Shown: in pieces, positions 17,035 through 26,379 of the stretch
Position numbering within the stretch: position 1 is the stretch's first letter
How the letters are laid out: every line of letters starts with the position of its first letter
Assembly: GCF_001187535.1 (NCBI RefSeq)
Contig: NZ_LFIO01001480.1
Coordinates: 20,202 to 84,201, forward strand
DNA length: 64,000 bases
From: Rhizobium ecuadorense
GTDB lineage: Bacteria > Pseudomonadota > Alphaproteobacteria > Rhizobiales > Rhizobiaceae
Direction of reading: 5' to 3'
The notes under the pieces: model-generated
Database searches by the model: none
What the model saw: only the letters and a program-made list of their open reading frames with translations
What the model was told of the DNA's origin: nothing
Position numbers and translations under genes: made by a program

Positions 17035-19167
17035 TCACCCTTCTAACTCCACAATCGCACAGCCATAACCGCCAAGCTCCAGCGTGCCCCTCACCGGCTT
17101 CTCCCCATCCAGCAGATCCCGCCCGGCCGGCACGCCGCCGATCGACGTCGGCTGGTCGGTATAGTTCTGCACAAACAGCAGCCGCCGCGCGTCGTTCATC
17201 CGCATCGTCACCTCCACACCTTCAGGCAACCCGCCGACCAGCGGTTCGATGCCGGCCTGGGGGAAGAGGCGTTCGGTGAGCGCCTCGGTCAGTTCAGGCG
17301 TGAGATAGGTGCCGAGATAGACCACCTGCCCCTTGCCGACCATGCGGGAAGTTGCCATCGCCTGTCCCTCGGCATAGCGGTTGGACCAGGCGGCGATCAC
17401 TTCGACATCGCTGTCGATGGTCAGGTTTTCGTAGAAATGGCCGGCGGTGATTTCGCGGTTGCCGACCTTGAAACGGCGCTGGCGGCGCTGGGATTCGGCC
17501 GGTTTGTTCGGCGGGATGACGAGGCCGCCGGAGCGCTCCATGACGTCGAACAGGCCGTTGGCGCCCGGCGCTGTCAGACGGCCGAAATCCTCGACGCGTA
17601 CGCCCGTCAGCTTCGACAGTGCTGTGCCCGGCGCGGTCTCGCGGATGACGTGATTATCCTCGTTGCGGGTGCCGGTGCGGGCGCCGATGACGACGGTGCC
17701 GCCTGCTTCAGCGAAGGCTTCGAGCCTGGCCGTCCATTCGTCCTTCCACATCACCCAATGCGGGACATAGAAGAGCTTCAGCTTCGAGAGATCGTCCTCG
17801 GGATGGATGAAGCCGCAGGCGATGCCGCGGTCATAACAATATTGATGCATGAGGATCGCATCGTCCTGCGGGCTCGGCAGGCCGATCGGATAGGTCTTGT
17901 GGGCTTCCTGATTGTCGAAATCGGAGCCGGCGATGCCGACATCCATGCGCACATAGGTGCCGAGGATTTTCGGCTGCAGCGCGATCATCTCGGTCGCGAA
18001 GCGCTTGGCCTCCTCATAACGGTGGCGGCCGATATCGTCATGGTCGATGATGCCCATCCAATAGATCTCGGCGCCGAAATGGGCCGGGCGCCAGCGGAAG
18101 AACATCAGGCCGTCGGCACCGTGGGCGACCGAGGAAAGCGCCATGCGCCGCAGTTCCCCCGGCTCCGGCGTCAGCGTGCAGAAGCCCGGCTGGCTGCCGA
18201 AGCCCGACTGCTGCTCGGGCACGATGTAATTGCCGGAGAAGCCGCGGCAGATATCGAGATGCAGCGCCTGCACCTTGGCGTGGTTGCCGAGCCGCATGAA
18301 CTCGTCATAGAGCATGGGATAGATGTCATAGCCGACGAAATCGAGATCCTTGCTGAACTGGCCGCGGAAATCGATATCCCTCAAGCCCCCGAGATTGTGG
18401 AAGACGAACCAGGAAGGTTTGACCGCGCGCAGGATCTCCACCTGGTCGTGCTGGAAGCGCGCGGTGGAGAAGGCGAGGAAGCGGTGATAATCCTGCAGGT
18501 GGCCGGGGCTCGGGAAGGTCGGGCCGAACTCGATCGGCAGCACCACCTGATCGAAACCGTCATAGGCGGTCGCCCAGAAATCGCCGCCCCAGGCGCGGTT
18601 GAGCTTGCTGATTTCGCCGTAGGTGTCGGCAAGGTAAGTCTGGAATTCGCTGAGCGTCGCCTGGGAAAAGCTCTCCGGCATGCTGGTGTTCAGCTCATTG
18701 TCGGTCTGCCATCCCACAACATGCGGATTGCCGCGATAATGCTCGGCCATCGCCCGGGTGATGCGCTTGCTGTGCTCGCGAAACACCGGGCTTGCCGTAT
18801 CGCAATGCTGGCGTGAGCCGTGGCTCATCGGCCGGCCCTTGCCGTCGACCCTTAAAATTTCAGGGTGGGCCGCGGTCAGCCAGCGCGGCGGCGTCGCCGT
18901 CGGCGTGCAGAGGATCGTATCGATGCCGTGGCGCGCGAGGATTGATATGGCGCGGTCGAACAGATCGAAATCGAAGGTGCCGAGCTTCGGCTCGAGAATG
19001 TGCCAGGCGAATTCGGCCATGCGCACCACATTGAAGCCGGCCTTGGCCATGCGCTCGGCATCGCGCTCCCAATAGCTTTCATCGACATGCTCGGGATAAT
19101 GCGGCGCGCCGACCAGGAAGCGGTCGGTCTTGACGGGGTTCCATACGGAGAGGGTCTTGTCGGACAC
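17035..19167 (-). CDS. Beta-galactosidase, glycoside hydrolase family 42
   Basis: A 710-residue protein with a GH42 (beta/alpha)8 barrel: GAPHYPEHVDESYWERDAERM at the start, VRMAEFAWHILEP, and TPTATPPRWL. The acid/base motif is VVGWQTDNELN, and the candidate nucleophile Glu sits in FFRWRPAHFGAEIYWMG. Trimerisation and C-terminal beta domains follow. It should hydrolyse beta-galactosides in the cytoplasm after import by the linked ABC transporter. GTG 19167 is chosen because it follows AGGAAAG at a good distance and begins just before the conserved region. A longer frame runs into the ATPase gene. It is the last gene of a five-gene operon, 13 bp after the ATPase gene. Confidence 0.92.
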   Translation of the reverse strand: MSDKTLSVWNPVKTDRFLVGAPHYPEHVDESYWERDAERMAKAGFNVVRMAEFAWHILEPKLGTFDFDLFDRAISILARHGIDTILCTPTATPPRWLTAAHPEILRVDGKGRPMSHGSRQHCDTASPVFREHSKRITRAMAEHYRGNPHVVGWQTDNELNTSMPESFSQATLSEFQTYLADTYGEISKLNRAWGGDFWATAYDGFDQVVLPIEFGPTFPSPGHLQDYHRFLAFSTARFQHDQVEILRAVKPSWFVFHNLGGLRDIDFRGQFSKDLDFVGYDIYPMLYDEFMRLGNHAKVQALHLDICRGFSGNYIVPEQQSGFGSQPGFCTLTPEPGELRRMALSSVAHGADGLMFFRWRPAHFGAEIYWMGIIDHDDIGRHRYEEAKRFATEMIALQPKILGTYVRMDVGIAGSDFDNQEAHKTYPIGLPSPQDDAILMHQYCYDRGIACGFIHPEDDLSKLKLFYVPHWVMWKDEWTARLEAFAEAGGTVVIGARTGTRNEDNHVIRETAPGTALSKLTGVRVEDFGRLTAPGANGLFDVMERSGGLVIPPNKPAESQRRQRRFKVGNREITAGHFYENLTIDSDVEVIAAWSNRYAEGQAMATSRMVGKGQVVYLGTYLTPELTEALTERLFPQAGIEPLVGGLPEGVEVTMRMNDARRLLFVQNYTDQPTSIGGVPAGRDLLDGEKPVRGTLELGGYGCAIVELEG

Positions 19168-19180
19168 GGGATGGTCTTTC

Positions 19181-20326
19181 CTATCTGTCGAGAATGGTCT
19201 TGCGGGCGCTGATCGTGCGGCCGCCATCTGGGGAAAAGAGATAGAGTTCGCGGGCGTCGAGCGTCAGCGCCACCTTCTGCCCGGCGGCAAAGGGCGCGAC
19301 GTAGCTGAGCTGCACGGTGATGTTGCCGGTGCCGCTTTCCGAGGCGATGGTCTGGAGATTGCCGGCATCGACATAGAGAATGGTTTCGCGGCCGAGATGC
19401 TCGACGAGCCGCACCTCCCCCTCGATCGCCCCGCCCTGCCCGCCGTCGGCGACCATCGATATGTTCTCCGGGCGAACACCGAGCGTCAGGCCGGCGCCCT
19501 TGGCGAGCGTCGTCGGCTCGGCCAATTCCACCGTCACCGGCACGAGGCCGGGCGCCGAGACGGTGATGTGGCGGCCGGAGACCTCGTCGATGGTGACGCC
19601 GAGGAAATTCATTCGGGGCGCGCCGAGAAAGCCGGCAACGAAGAGATTGTCGGGATTGCGGTAGAGTTCCAGCGGCGAGCCGACCTGCTCGATGATCCCC
19701 TGGTTGAGGACGACGATGCGGCTTGCCATGGTCATCGCCTCCACCTGATCGTGGGTGACATAGACCATGGTGGCGCCGAGTGCGGCATGCAGGCTGCTGA
19801 GTTCGACGCGCATCTGGGTTCTGAGCGCCGCATCGAGGTTCGACAGCGGCTCGTCGAACAGGAAAACTTCAGGCGAGCGGGTGATCGCCCGGCCGATCGC
19901 CACACGCTGGCGCTGGCCGCCGGAAAGCTGCTTCGGCCGCTTATCCAACTGATCGGTGATCCGCAGGATCTTGGCGGCGCGCGCCACGGCCGCGTCGATC
20001 TCTGCCTTCGGGCGCTTGGCCATGCGCAGGCCGAAGCCCATATTCTCCGCCACCGTCATATGCGGATAAAGCGCATAGGACTGGAAGACCATGGCGATGC
20101 CGCGATCGCCCGGCTCCTCGCGGCTGACGTCGCGGCCATTGATCAGGATCTGGCCGGACGAGATCGTCTCCAGGCCGGCGATCGACTTCAGAAGCGTGGA
20201 CTTGCCGCAGCCCGACGGGCCGACCATGACGATGAACTCGCCTTGCGCGACGGAAAGGTCGATGCCGCGCAGCGCATGATAGCTGCCGTAATTCTTGTTG
20301 ATCTCACGCAGTTCGAGACTGGTCAT
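19181..20326 (-). CDS. Sugar ABC transporter ATPase (UgpC/MsmK/LacK type)
   Basis: A 381-residue protein. Walker A is GPSGCGKSTLL (about 36-46), the signature LSGGQRQRVAIGRAI, Walker B VFLFDEPLSNLD, and the switch His in TMVYVTHDQVEAMTM. The C-terminal ~130 residues form the TOBE/MalK-type regulatory domain (LGVRPENI). It energises uptake through the two permeases encoded upstream. Such ATPases are often shared between several CUT1 transporters. Confidence 0.95.
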   Translation of the reverse strand: MTSLELREINKNYGSYHALRGIDLSVAQGEFIVMVGPSGCGKSTLLKSIAGLETISSGQILINGRDVSREEPGDRGIAMVFQSYALYPHMTVAENMGFGLRMAKRPKAEIDAAVARAAKILRITDQLDKRPKQLSGGQRQRVAIGRAITRSPEVFLFDEPLSNLDAALRTQMRVELSSLHAALGATMVYVTHDQVEAMTMASRIVVLNQGIIEQVGSPLELYRNPDNLFVAGFLGAPRMNFLGVTIDEVSGRHITVSAPGLVPVTVELAEPTTLAKGAGLTLGVRPENISMVADGGQGGAIEGEVRLVEHLGRETILYVDAGNLQTIASESGTGNITVQLSYVAPFAAGQKVALTLDARELYLFSPDGGRTISARKTILDR

Positions 20327-20363
20327 GTCCTGGCCCTCTCTTGTTGAAATAAAAGATGCGCGT

Positions 20364-21215
20364 TCATCCCTTCACCGCCCCCATGGTCAGGCCGGCGATG
20401 AAGTGCCGCTGCATCAGGAAGAACATCACGACGGGCGGCACGGCGACGACGATCGTGCCCGCGGAGATGAGGTTCCAGGCCGAGACCCATTCGCCGCGCA
20501 GATTGGCAAGGCCTGCCGTCACCGGCTTGACGCTGTCGCTGACGGTCAGCACCACGGCCCAGAAATAATCGTTCCAGATGAAGGTGAAGATCAGGATGGC
20601 GAGGGCGGCGAGCGCCGGCCGCACCAGCGGGATCGCCACATGCACCAGCGTCTGGAACGGAGAGGCGCCTTCGGCGCGGGCCGCCTGGAACAGCTCGTCC
20701 GGGAGGGCTGCGATGAAATTGCGCATGAACAGCGTCGCAAAGCCGGTCTGGAAGGCGACGTGGAAGATGATCAGCGCCGCCGTCGTGTCGATCAGGTCGA
20801 GCCGCACCATCAGATCGCGCACCGGGATCATCATGATCTGATGCGGCAGGAAATTGCCGCCGACGAACAGCGCGAAGATCAGCATGTTGCCGCGAAAGCG
20901 GTAGCGCGACAGCACGTAGCCGGCGAGCGTCGAGAGAACAAGCACGCCGATCACCGAGGGAATGGTAATGATCAGGCTGTTGAGGAAATAGCGGGCCATC
21001 GGCGTCTGGGTGAAGACCGCGGTATAATTGTCGATGACGCCGATGCCGGTCGGCCAGCCCCACAGATTGCCGCCCATGACATCCTCGGTCGAGCGGAAGG
21101 AGGTGAGAACGATGGCAAACAGCGGGCAGAGCCACAGCAGCAGCACGATGACGACGGCAAGCACATAAAGACGGCGCTGCCAGACTGCGGTCTCGGGAAT
21201 GGGACGAGGATACAT
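20364..21215 (-). CDS. Sugar ABC transporter permease 2 (MalG/LacG type)
   Basis: A 283-residue protein with six hydrophobic segments and the EAA loop ELFQAARAEGASPFQTLVHVAIPLVRPA, which contacts the ATPase. It has the MalG-like TSFRSTEDV segment after TM1. The start at 21215 (MYPRPIPET) overlaps the stop of permease 1 (TGATG). A longer frame upstream is an artefact inside permease 1. Belongs to the CUT1 carbohydrate uptake family. Confidence 0.93.
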   Translation of the reverse strand: MYPRPIPETAVWQRRLYVLAVVIVLLLWLCPLFAIVLTSFRSTEDVMGGNLWGWPTGIGVIDNYTAVFTQTPMARYFLNSLIITIPSVIGVLVLSTLAGYVLSRYRFRGNMLIFALFVGGNFLPHQIMMIPVRDLMVRLDLIDTTAALIIFHVAFQTGFATLFMRNFIAALPDELFQAARAEGASPFQTLVHVAIPLVRPALAALAILIFTFIWNDYFWAVVLTVSDSVKPVTAGLANLRGEWVSAWNLISAGTIVVAVPPVVMFFLMQRHFIAGLTMGAVKG

Positions 21216-22099
21216 CAGCCTCCCCTCTCTTCGGTTCGGATGATGCGGCTGAGATACCAGACGATGAAGACGGCCATGATCACGAACAGCACCGAGGCGA
21301 TCGCCGCGCCATAACCGAAGCGGTAGGAGAAGATCGACTGCTCGAACATCTGGTAGGCGAGGACCGAGGACGAGCCGAACGGCCCGCCCGAGGTCATCAC
21401 CGACACCATGTCGAAGGAGCGGAGCGCCCCGACGACGGTGACGGCAATGGCGATGAAGGTGACCTGCGTCAGCTGCGGCAGCACGATGTGCCACAGCATG
21501 TTCCAGCCGCGCGCCCCATCGACCCGGCCGGCACCGATCAGCTCTTCGCTCAGATTGTTGAGGCCGGCGAGATAGAGCACCATGCAGAAGGTGACCTGCG
21601 GCCACAGCGCTGCGATGACGATGGCGAAGGTGACGAAATGCTCATCGGACAGCACCGCCGGCGCCACCGCCCCGAACGCCTTGAAGATCAGCGCGAGCAG
21701 GCCGAATTCCGGCGTATAGACCCAGGTGAAGACGACGCCGACGGTCACCGAAGCGAGCACCAGCGGAATGAAGAACAGCGACTTCAGGAAGCGCATGCCG
21801 CGGATTTTCTGGTTGACCAGCAGCGCGATGGCAAGCCCGATCGGCGGCGCCGCCATGAACATGACGAGCCAGATCAGATTGTTCTTCAGCGACACGTAGA
21901 ATTGCGGATCGTTGTAGAGCTCGACGTAATTGCCGAGGCCGATCCACACCATCGGGCCGAAGCCGTCCCACTCGTGCAGGCTGATCCAGACGCTGCGGAC
22001 CGCCGACAGCAGGATGACGGTGGAAAACAGCGCGATCGCAGGCGCGATGAGCAGAGTCGGGGTAAGCCACCACCGTTGGCGGCGCCATAATGTCTGCAT
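21215..22099 (-). CDS. Sugar ABC transporter permease 1 (MalF/LacF type)
   Basis: A 294-residue protein with six hydrophobic segments. The EAA loop reads EELIGAGRVDGARGWNMLWHIVLPQL, and the N-terminal WLTPTLLIAPAIALFS helix is typical of the family. It pairs with permease 2, encoded immediately downstream with a TGATG overlap. The upstream gap to the binding-protein gene contains a palindromic element (22141-22277) that may separate their expression levels. Confidence 0.93.
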   Translation of the reverse strand: MQTLWRRQRWWLTPTLLIAPAIALFSTVILLSAVRSVWISLHEWDGFGPMVWIGLGNYVELYNDPQFYVSLKNNLIWLVMFMAAPPIGLAIALLVNQKIRGMRFLKSLFFIPLVLASVTVGVVFTWVYTPEFGLLALIFKAFGAVAPAVLSDEHFVTFAIVIAALWPQVTFCMVLYLAGLNNLSEELIGAGRVDGARGWNMLWHIVLPQLTQVTFIAIAVTVVGALRSFDMVSVMTSGGPFGSSSVLAYQMFEQSIFSYRFGYGAAIASVLFVIMAVFIVWYLSRIIRTEERGG

Positions 22100-22140
22100 G
22101 TTCAGGACCTCAATTACGACAGAGCAAGCGGCGAAGTCGG

Positions 22141-22277
22141 CCCCTCATCCGGCTGCCGCCACCTTCTCCCCGCTCGCGGGGCGAAGGGGACAAGCCGCGA
22201 CCTCTCCGTCCCTCGCCGATGTCTCGCGGGGCAAGTCCCCTCTCCCCGCGAGCGGGGAGAGGGTTAGGGTGAGGGGC
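22141..22277. repeat. CCCCTCATCCGGCTGCCGCC...GTTAGGGTGAGGGGC element inside the sugar operon
   Basis: Same family as 16831-17008. The stems CTTCTCCCCGCTCGCGGGG and CCCCGCGAGCGGGGAGAG are strong. It sits between the binding-protein stop and the permease start, where REP-like hairpins often protect the upstream message, as in malE-malF. Confidence 0.85.
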
Positions 22278-22299
22278 AAACGCCAAACACGTTCCGGAC

Positions 22300-23574
22300 C
22301 TAGATCTTATAAATCCGCTTCCGCGTCCCCTCGAGCCGCGTCAGGATGGCCTTGCGCCGGTCGGGCTTGGCCATGAACTCCTGGAAGCCGACGAGGCCGG
22401 CCTGGGCCATGTCCGGATCGCTGTCGCGGTCGTAATATTGCGACGTGCCCTGCACCGTTTTCATCGTCTCCACGGCGACGTTGACGAGGTCGTCCTTGCT
22501 CGGCGGCAGGTCGTTGCGCGGCGGCACGTTGCCGCCGGGCTCCAGATAGGCGGCCAGGTTTTCCGGCCTGTAGAAATAGGCGAGGAAGTCGCGCGCGCCT
22601 TGCTTATTCTTGGCCTTGGCGGGAATGTGGATCGAATTGACCGAGAACTCTTCGAAATGGCCGACCTTGGGATCCAGCACCGGGAAGGTCGCATAGGCGA
22701 GCTGCGGCAGATCCTCGGCGGTGAAGGCCGAGCGCAGGAAGGCGCCGAGGTTCATCATGCCGGCCTTCTTCTGCGCCAGAAGGGCCGCAGCCTCCTGCCA
22801 GCCGAAGGAGGTGTGGTTCGGGGTGAAGAAGCCCTTCGATATCATCGCTTCCCACTGGTCGAAAACCGCCGTCAGCGACGGATCGAGATAGCTCATCTCG
22901 CCGTTCATCAGCGCCATATGCTTGTCGAGCCCGTTGATGCGCAGGTTCATCTGGTCGAACCAGCCGGCCGCCGGCCACAATTCCTTGGTGCCGATCGCAA
23001 TCGGGGTCAGACCTGCGGCCTTGCACTTGTCGCCATAGGCCATGAACTCCTCGACCGTCTTCGGCACCGTCAGACCATGCTCTGCGAAGACGTCCTTGCG
23101 ATAGAACATGCCCCAGAGCGTGCCGCCTGTCGGAAGGCCATACTGCTTGCCGTCTTCGGTGACGGCGCCGGCCGTCGCACCCAGCACGTCCTTGTATTTT
23201 TCCTTCTCGAACAGATCGGAGATATCGTCGAACAGGCCGCGCTTGACGAAGGCGCGCATGCGGTTGCCCGAAAACCAGGAGCAGACATCCGGGGCGCCGG
23301 CGACCAGATAATTGCGGATTGCCGTCTTGTGGGCCTCATGATCCATATTGTTGATGACGACGTTGACCCCGGCTTCCTTGCTGAAGCCGGCAGCGATTGC
23401 CTTCAGCGCGTCAAGCGCTGCCGCATTGTTTTCGGCCGAGATCATCGTGACTTCCTGCGCCTGCGCGATCGCCGGGATCGGGAAGCTGCCGGTCACGGCC
23501 GCGGCGGAGACCAGGCCCGCGCCCTTCAGAAAGCGCCTGCGGGTGGTCGACGGAAATTGCTTCAAAAATGCCAT
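22300..23574 (-). CDS. Sugar ABC transporter periplasmic substrate-binding protein (Tat-exported)
   Basis: A 424-residue extracellular solute-binding protein of the type 1 (CUT1) family. The N-terminus MAFLKQFPSTTRRRFLKGAG carries a twin-arginine motif, followed by a hydrophobic stretch and an AIAQA cleavage region. The mature part has the alternating pattern of maltose/lactose-type binders (VVINNMDHEAHKTAIRNYL, GTLWGMFYRKDVFAEHG). ATG 23574 follows a strong GGAGG; an upstream in-frame start at 23625 lacks this. First gene of the transporter operon, facing the ROK regulator at 23768. With the downstream GH42 enzyme, a beta-galactoside ligand is likely. Confidence 0.93.
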   Translation of the reverse strand: MAFLKQFPSTTRRRFLKGAGLVSAAAVTGSFPIPAIAQAQEVTMISAENNAAALDALKAIAAGFSKEAGVNVVINNMDHEAHKTAIRNYLVAGAPDVCSWFSGNRMRAFVKRGLFDDISDLFEKEKYKDVLGATAGAVTEDGKQYGLPTGGTLWGMFYRKDVFAEHGLTVPKTVEEFMAYGDKCKAAGLTPIAIGTKELWPAAGWFDQMNLRINGLDKHMALMNGEMSYLDPSLTAVFDQWEAMISKGFFTPNHTSFGWQEAAALLAQKKAGMMNLGAFLRSAFTAEDLPQLAYATFPVLDPKVGHFEEFSVNSIHIPAKAKNKQGARDFLAYFYRPENLAAYLEPGGNVPPRNDLPPSKDDLVNVAVETMKTVQGTSQYYDRDSDPDMAQAGLVGFQEFMAKPDRRKAILTRLEGTRKRIYKI

Positions 23575-23740
23575 TGAATTCCTCCCAGTTGATCGATCGA
23601 CATCGCCCGACCGCCGCCTCCCCATGAAACGTCCGACCCGGCTTCAACACTGCGATCCACCCGCGATTTCAGCGATAATCCCGCTTGGCTGAGTTGATCG
23701 GCGGCCGAACTTATGCATAGATTATTCCAGCCCGCAATAA

Positions 23741-23757
23741 TTAATTTACAAAATTAA
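23741..23757. promoter_or_regulatory. Palindromic operator, candidate ROK repressor site
   Basis: Perfect 7-bp arms around ACA: TTAATTT-ACA-AAATTAA, in the gap between the divergent binding-protein and ROK genes and 10 bp before the ROK start codon. NagC/Mlc-type ROK proteins bind AT-rich palindromes of about this size. Autoregulation and control of the sugar operon are inferred. Confidence 0.6.
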
Positions 23758-23767
23758 GGAATGCATC

Positions 23768-24979
23768 GTGAAGCTCAAAGGCGACCAGACCACGGCGAGA
23801 GCCATGAACCGACGCCTCATTCTCAACCTTCTCCGGCGCGAAGGGCCGCGGAGCCGTGCCGATATCGCCACGGTGATCGGTCTCAGCCCGGCCGCCGTCA
23901 CCTTCGTCGTGGCCGACCTCTTGGAAGAAGGCATCGTCATCGAAGGCCAGGCCGTGCCCGGCCCCGCCGGCCGCCGGCCGATCCCGGTCGAGATCAATTA
24001 CCAGCATGCGCTCGCCGTCGGGTTCAAGCTGATGGTGGATTCGGTGGAATGCGTGGCGACCGACCTTGCCACCAACCCGGTCGCCGCCATGCGGGTCGGC
24101 CTCACCGGCCACGATCCGAACGATGTCGCCGATCTCCTGGCCGGCACCGTGCCCGAGCTGGTGAAGCTCGCCGGCCGACCGGATGCCAGGCTCGCCGGCA
24201 TCGGCATCTCCATGCCCGGCGTCATCAACCACGAGCAGACCGCCTGCGTGCGCAGCCACCGCTTCCAATGGGACAACGTGCCGCTGGCCTCGCTGCTGGC
24301 TGCCCGCGTCCACGTGCCGGTCTGGCTGGAGGACGACACCAATGCCTATGCGATCGCCCAGCAGCTCTTCGGCCTCGGCCGCCAGCACCGCAACATGGCG
24401 GTGCTCGCCGTCGGCGTCGGCATCAGCTGCGCCCTCGTCATCGACGGCAAGCTCTATCGCGGCGCCAATGGCGCTGCCGGCAAATTCGGCCACACGCTGT
24501 TCGAGGAAGGCGGCCGGCTCTGCGAATGCGGCAAACGCGGCTGCCTGATGGCCTATCACTCCGAACTGTCGATGCTGCGCCGCTGGCGCGAGGCGACCGG
24601 CCGCGATGAACTGGGATTGCCGGAACTCGGCGAAGCCCTCGCCTCAGGCGACGCGACCGCCACCGCCCTCGTCGCCGCTTCCGGCCGCGGCATCGGCACC
24701 GCACTCGCCAACCTCGTCAACATCACCGACCCCGAAGTCATCGTCGCCGGCGGCGAAGCCGTCTCCCTCGGCGACCATTTCCTGACGCCGCTGCGCCAGG
24801 CGCTCGCCGCCCGCACCTTCCGCACCGCTCCGCCGCTTTTGCCCGACTGGGAGGACAATTCCTGGGCCCGGGGTGCTGCCGCGCTCGTCACCCAGAAGAT
24901 CTTCGACTTCGAATCCTCGGGCGGAGTGACGGATATTGCGACGCTGGGGAGTGTCCGAGGCTCGACGTCGGCGGCTTGA
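23768..24979 (+). CDS. ROK-family transcriptional repressor (NagC/XylR-like)
   Basis: A 403-residue protein. The N-terminal winged helix is MNRRLILNLLRREGPRSRADIATVIGLSPAAVTFVVADL. The ROK kinase-like domain contains GIGISMPGVI, LEDDTNAYAIAQ, a GAAGKFGHTL segment, and the zinc motif CECGKRGC. It probably represses the divergent sugar-transport/beta-galactosidase operon until the imported sugar binds. GTG 23768 is the start, after AAGGA; the nearby ATG 23761 is in another frame. Confidence 0.93.
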   Translation: MKLKGDQTTARAMNRRLILNLLRREGPRSRADIATVIGLSPAAVTFVVADLLEEGIVIEGQAVPGPAGRRPIPVEINYQHALAVGFKLMVDSVECVATDLATNPVAAMRVGLTGHDPNDVADLLAGTVPELVKLAGRPDARLAGIGISMPGVINHEQTACVRSHRFQWDNVPLASLLAARVHVPVWLEDDTNAYAIAQQLFGLGRQHRNMAVLAVGVGISCALVIDGKLYRGANGAAGKFGHTLFEEGGRLCECGKRGCLMAYHSELSMLRRWREATGRDELGLPELGEALASGDATATALVAASGRGIGTALANLVNITDPEVIVAGGEAVSLGDHFLTPLRQALAARTFRTAPPLLPDWEDNSWARGAAALVTQKIFDFESSGGVTDIATLGSVRGSTSAA

Positions 24980-25158
24980 ACGTGAAGCGCGTCGGTGGGA
25001 TTGCCGTTGCCGGTCAAGTCGTGCCTGCAAGCCCCCGTGTTCTGGATACACTCGCTTACAAAAATGCAGGTTTCCAGACACATCCCAGGTTCAATCATCG
25101 ACTGAAATACCGGTGCGGCCAACGAGCCGGCAATGGTCAATTCAGGAAGGATGACAAA

Positions 25159-25545
25159 ATGAAAATGATCCAGGCTATGGCACTCGCCTTCGCTCTCGGC
25201 ACCGCGGCGACAGCGCACGCAGAACAACCACTCCAGCGCACCGATCTCGTCAGGAACGATATCGACGTGCCCGGCCACGAGGCCGTTCAGGTGCGCGTCG
25301 ATTTCGCCCCTGGCGTTCTCGCACCCAATCATTCACACCCCGGCGAAGAGATCGCCTTCGTGCTTCAGGGAACACTGGAATACCGGCTCGAAGGCAGGGA
25401 GCCGGTGACGCTCAAGGCCGGCCAATCCCTGTTCATTCCCTCCGGCGTAGTGCACTCGGCCAAGAACGTCGGCAACGGCAAGGCTTCGGAGCTGGCGACC
25501 TATATCGTGCGCAAGGGCGAGGCGCTGGTCGTGCCCGCCAAGTGA
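25159..25545 (+). CDS. Secreted cupin-domain protein
   Basis: A 128-residue protein with a signal peptide (MKMIQAMALAFALGTAATAHA) and one cupin barrel: motif 1 PNHSHPGEEIAFVLQGTLEYRL and motif 2 IPSGVVHSAKNVGNG. The His/Glu residues of motif 1 and the His of motif 2 are the metal ligands. Periplasmic cupins of this size are common beside stress or oxidoreductase genes; the substrate is unknown. ATG 25159 is preceded by AGGAAGG; longer in-frame starts would place the signal peptide internally. Confidence 0.88.
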   Translation: MKMIQAMALAFALGTAATAHAEQPLQRTDLVRNDIDVPGHEAVQVRVDFAPGVLAPNHSHPGEEIAFVLQGTLEYRLEGREPVTLKAGQSLFIPSGVVHSAKNVGNGKASELATYIVRKGEALVVPAK

Positions 25546-25628
25546 GGTTATGTCAGGATTGGGGCGGGCCGCGGGAAGCGTTCGCCGTGTGGATTTCCAG
25601 CCCGCCCGCCCTTCGTTTCGGTTTAAGC

Positions 25629-26078
25629 CTATTGCTGCGGTTGAGCCGGCGGCGGCGTGCCGATCTTTTCCAGCACCTTCTTGGCGAGAGCCGGGTCGCT
25701 CTGCGCGGCCGTCAGGATCGAGGAATATTCCTCGACGGAGATGCCGTTCGAGGCTTCGACGGTATCGACCATCTGCTTCTTGGCTTCTTCCTGCAGCTTT
25801 TGCTTGCCAGCCTCGTCCTTCGTCGCGCCGATTTTGGCCGAATATTCCTGCCTGACCTTGTCGACCTGCAGATAGGCAACGGCAAAAGCCTCGAGTTTCT
25901 GATCGCTGACGGCTGCGGGTGCCGCCGTGCCGCCGCTCTGGCCCTGCATCGGCGCCTGACCTTGTGCAGCTGGCTGCTGCTGCGCCTGGGCCATCTCCGC
26001 AGCCGATGCCGGGCTGAAAGCCAGCAGGCTGAAGACAGCAGCGGTCATCATTGCCAGGGATGTGTCACGAGTGATCAT
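25629..26078 (-). CDS. DUF4168-like secreted protein
   Basis: A 149-residue protein with a signal peptide (about residues 1-27, ending ASAAE), a Gln/Pro/Gly-rich linker, and a helical domain. That domain starts VSDQKLEAFAVAYLQVDKVRQEY and contains GISVEEYSSILTAAQSDPALAKKVLEKI, the DUF4168 pattern. The function is unknown; relatives are periplasmic and often stress-linked. It stands alone, convergent with the cupin gene. Confidence 0.85.
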   Translation of the reverse strand: MITRDTSLAMMTAAVFSLLAFSPASAAEMAQAQQQPAAQGQAPMQGQSGGTAAPAAVSDQKLEAFAVAYLQVDKVRQEYSAKIGATKDEAGKQKLQEEAKKQMVDTVEASNGISVEEYSSILTAAQSDPALAKKVLEKIGTPPPAQPQQ

Positions 26079-26379
26079 ATTCGTTCCTTTTCACGTGCAT
26101 GATTGATCGGCAGCAAAACCGCCTCGGTCGATCGCTCAGCCGCTCAAGGGCCGGCGAGGTCGCGACCATGGAGCCCTTAAGAGGGCACGGTGCGGCGGTA
26201 ACGGGGCGATTTGCTGACGATTGAGCGGCGGCTTTGTGACGTAGGACTGGCCCGGCAGCGCCGATGCCGACGGCGCCCACCTCGCCTAAGGGTGGAATTA
26301 TCGCCGCAGCGAGAGGCGAAGTTGTGCGAACCGTGCGGCGATCGTATGGTCCCATACTACGCCAAACGGAGGAGCCGAA
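26079..26379. other. Divergent intergenic gap
   Basis: This 301-bp gap lies between the divergent DUF4168 and monooxygenase-like genes. It must hold both promoters. Only the Shine-Dalgarno ACGGAGGAG just before 26380 is clear; no repeat or RNA structure was recognised. Confidence 0.6.

Noticed and set aside
17437..18816. A 459-residue plus-strand open frame opposite the beta-galactosidase gene
   Set aside because: Same reason: antisense of a clear GH42 gene.
22438..23577. A 379-residue plus-strand open frame opposite the sugar-binding protein gene
   Set aside because: Antisense of a clear solute-binding protein with Tat signal.
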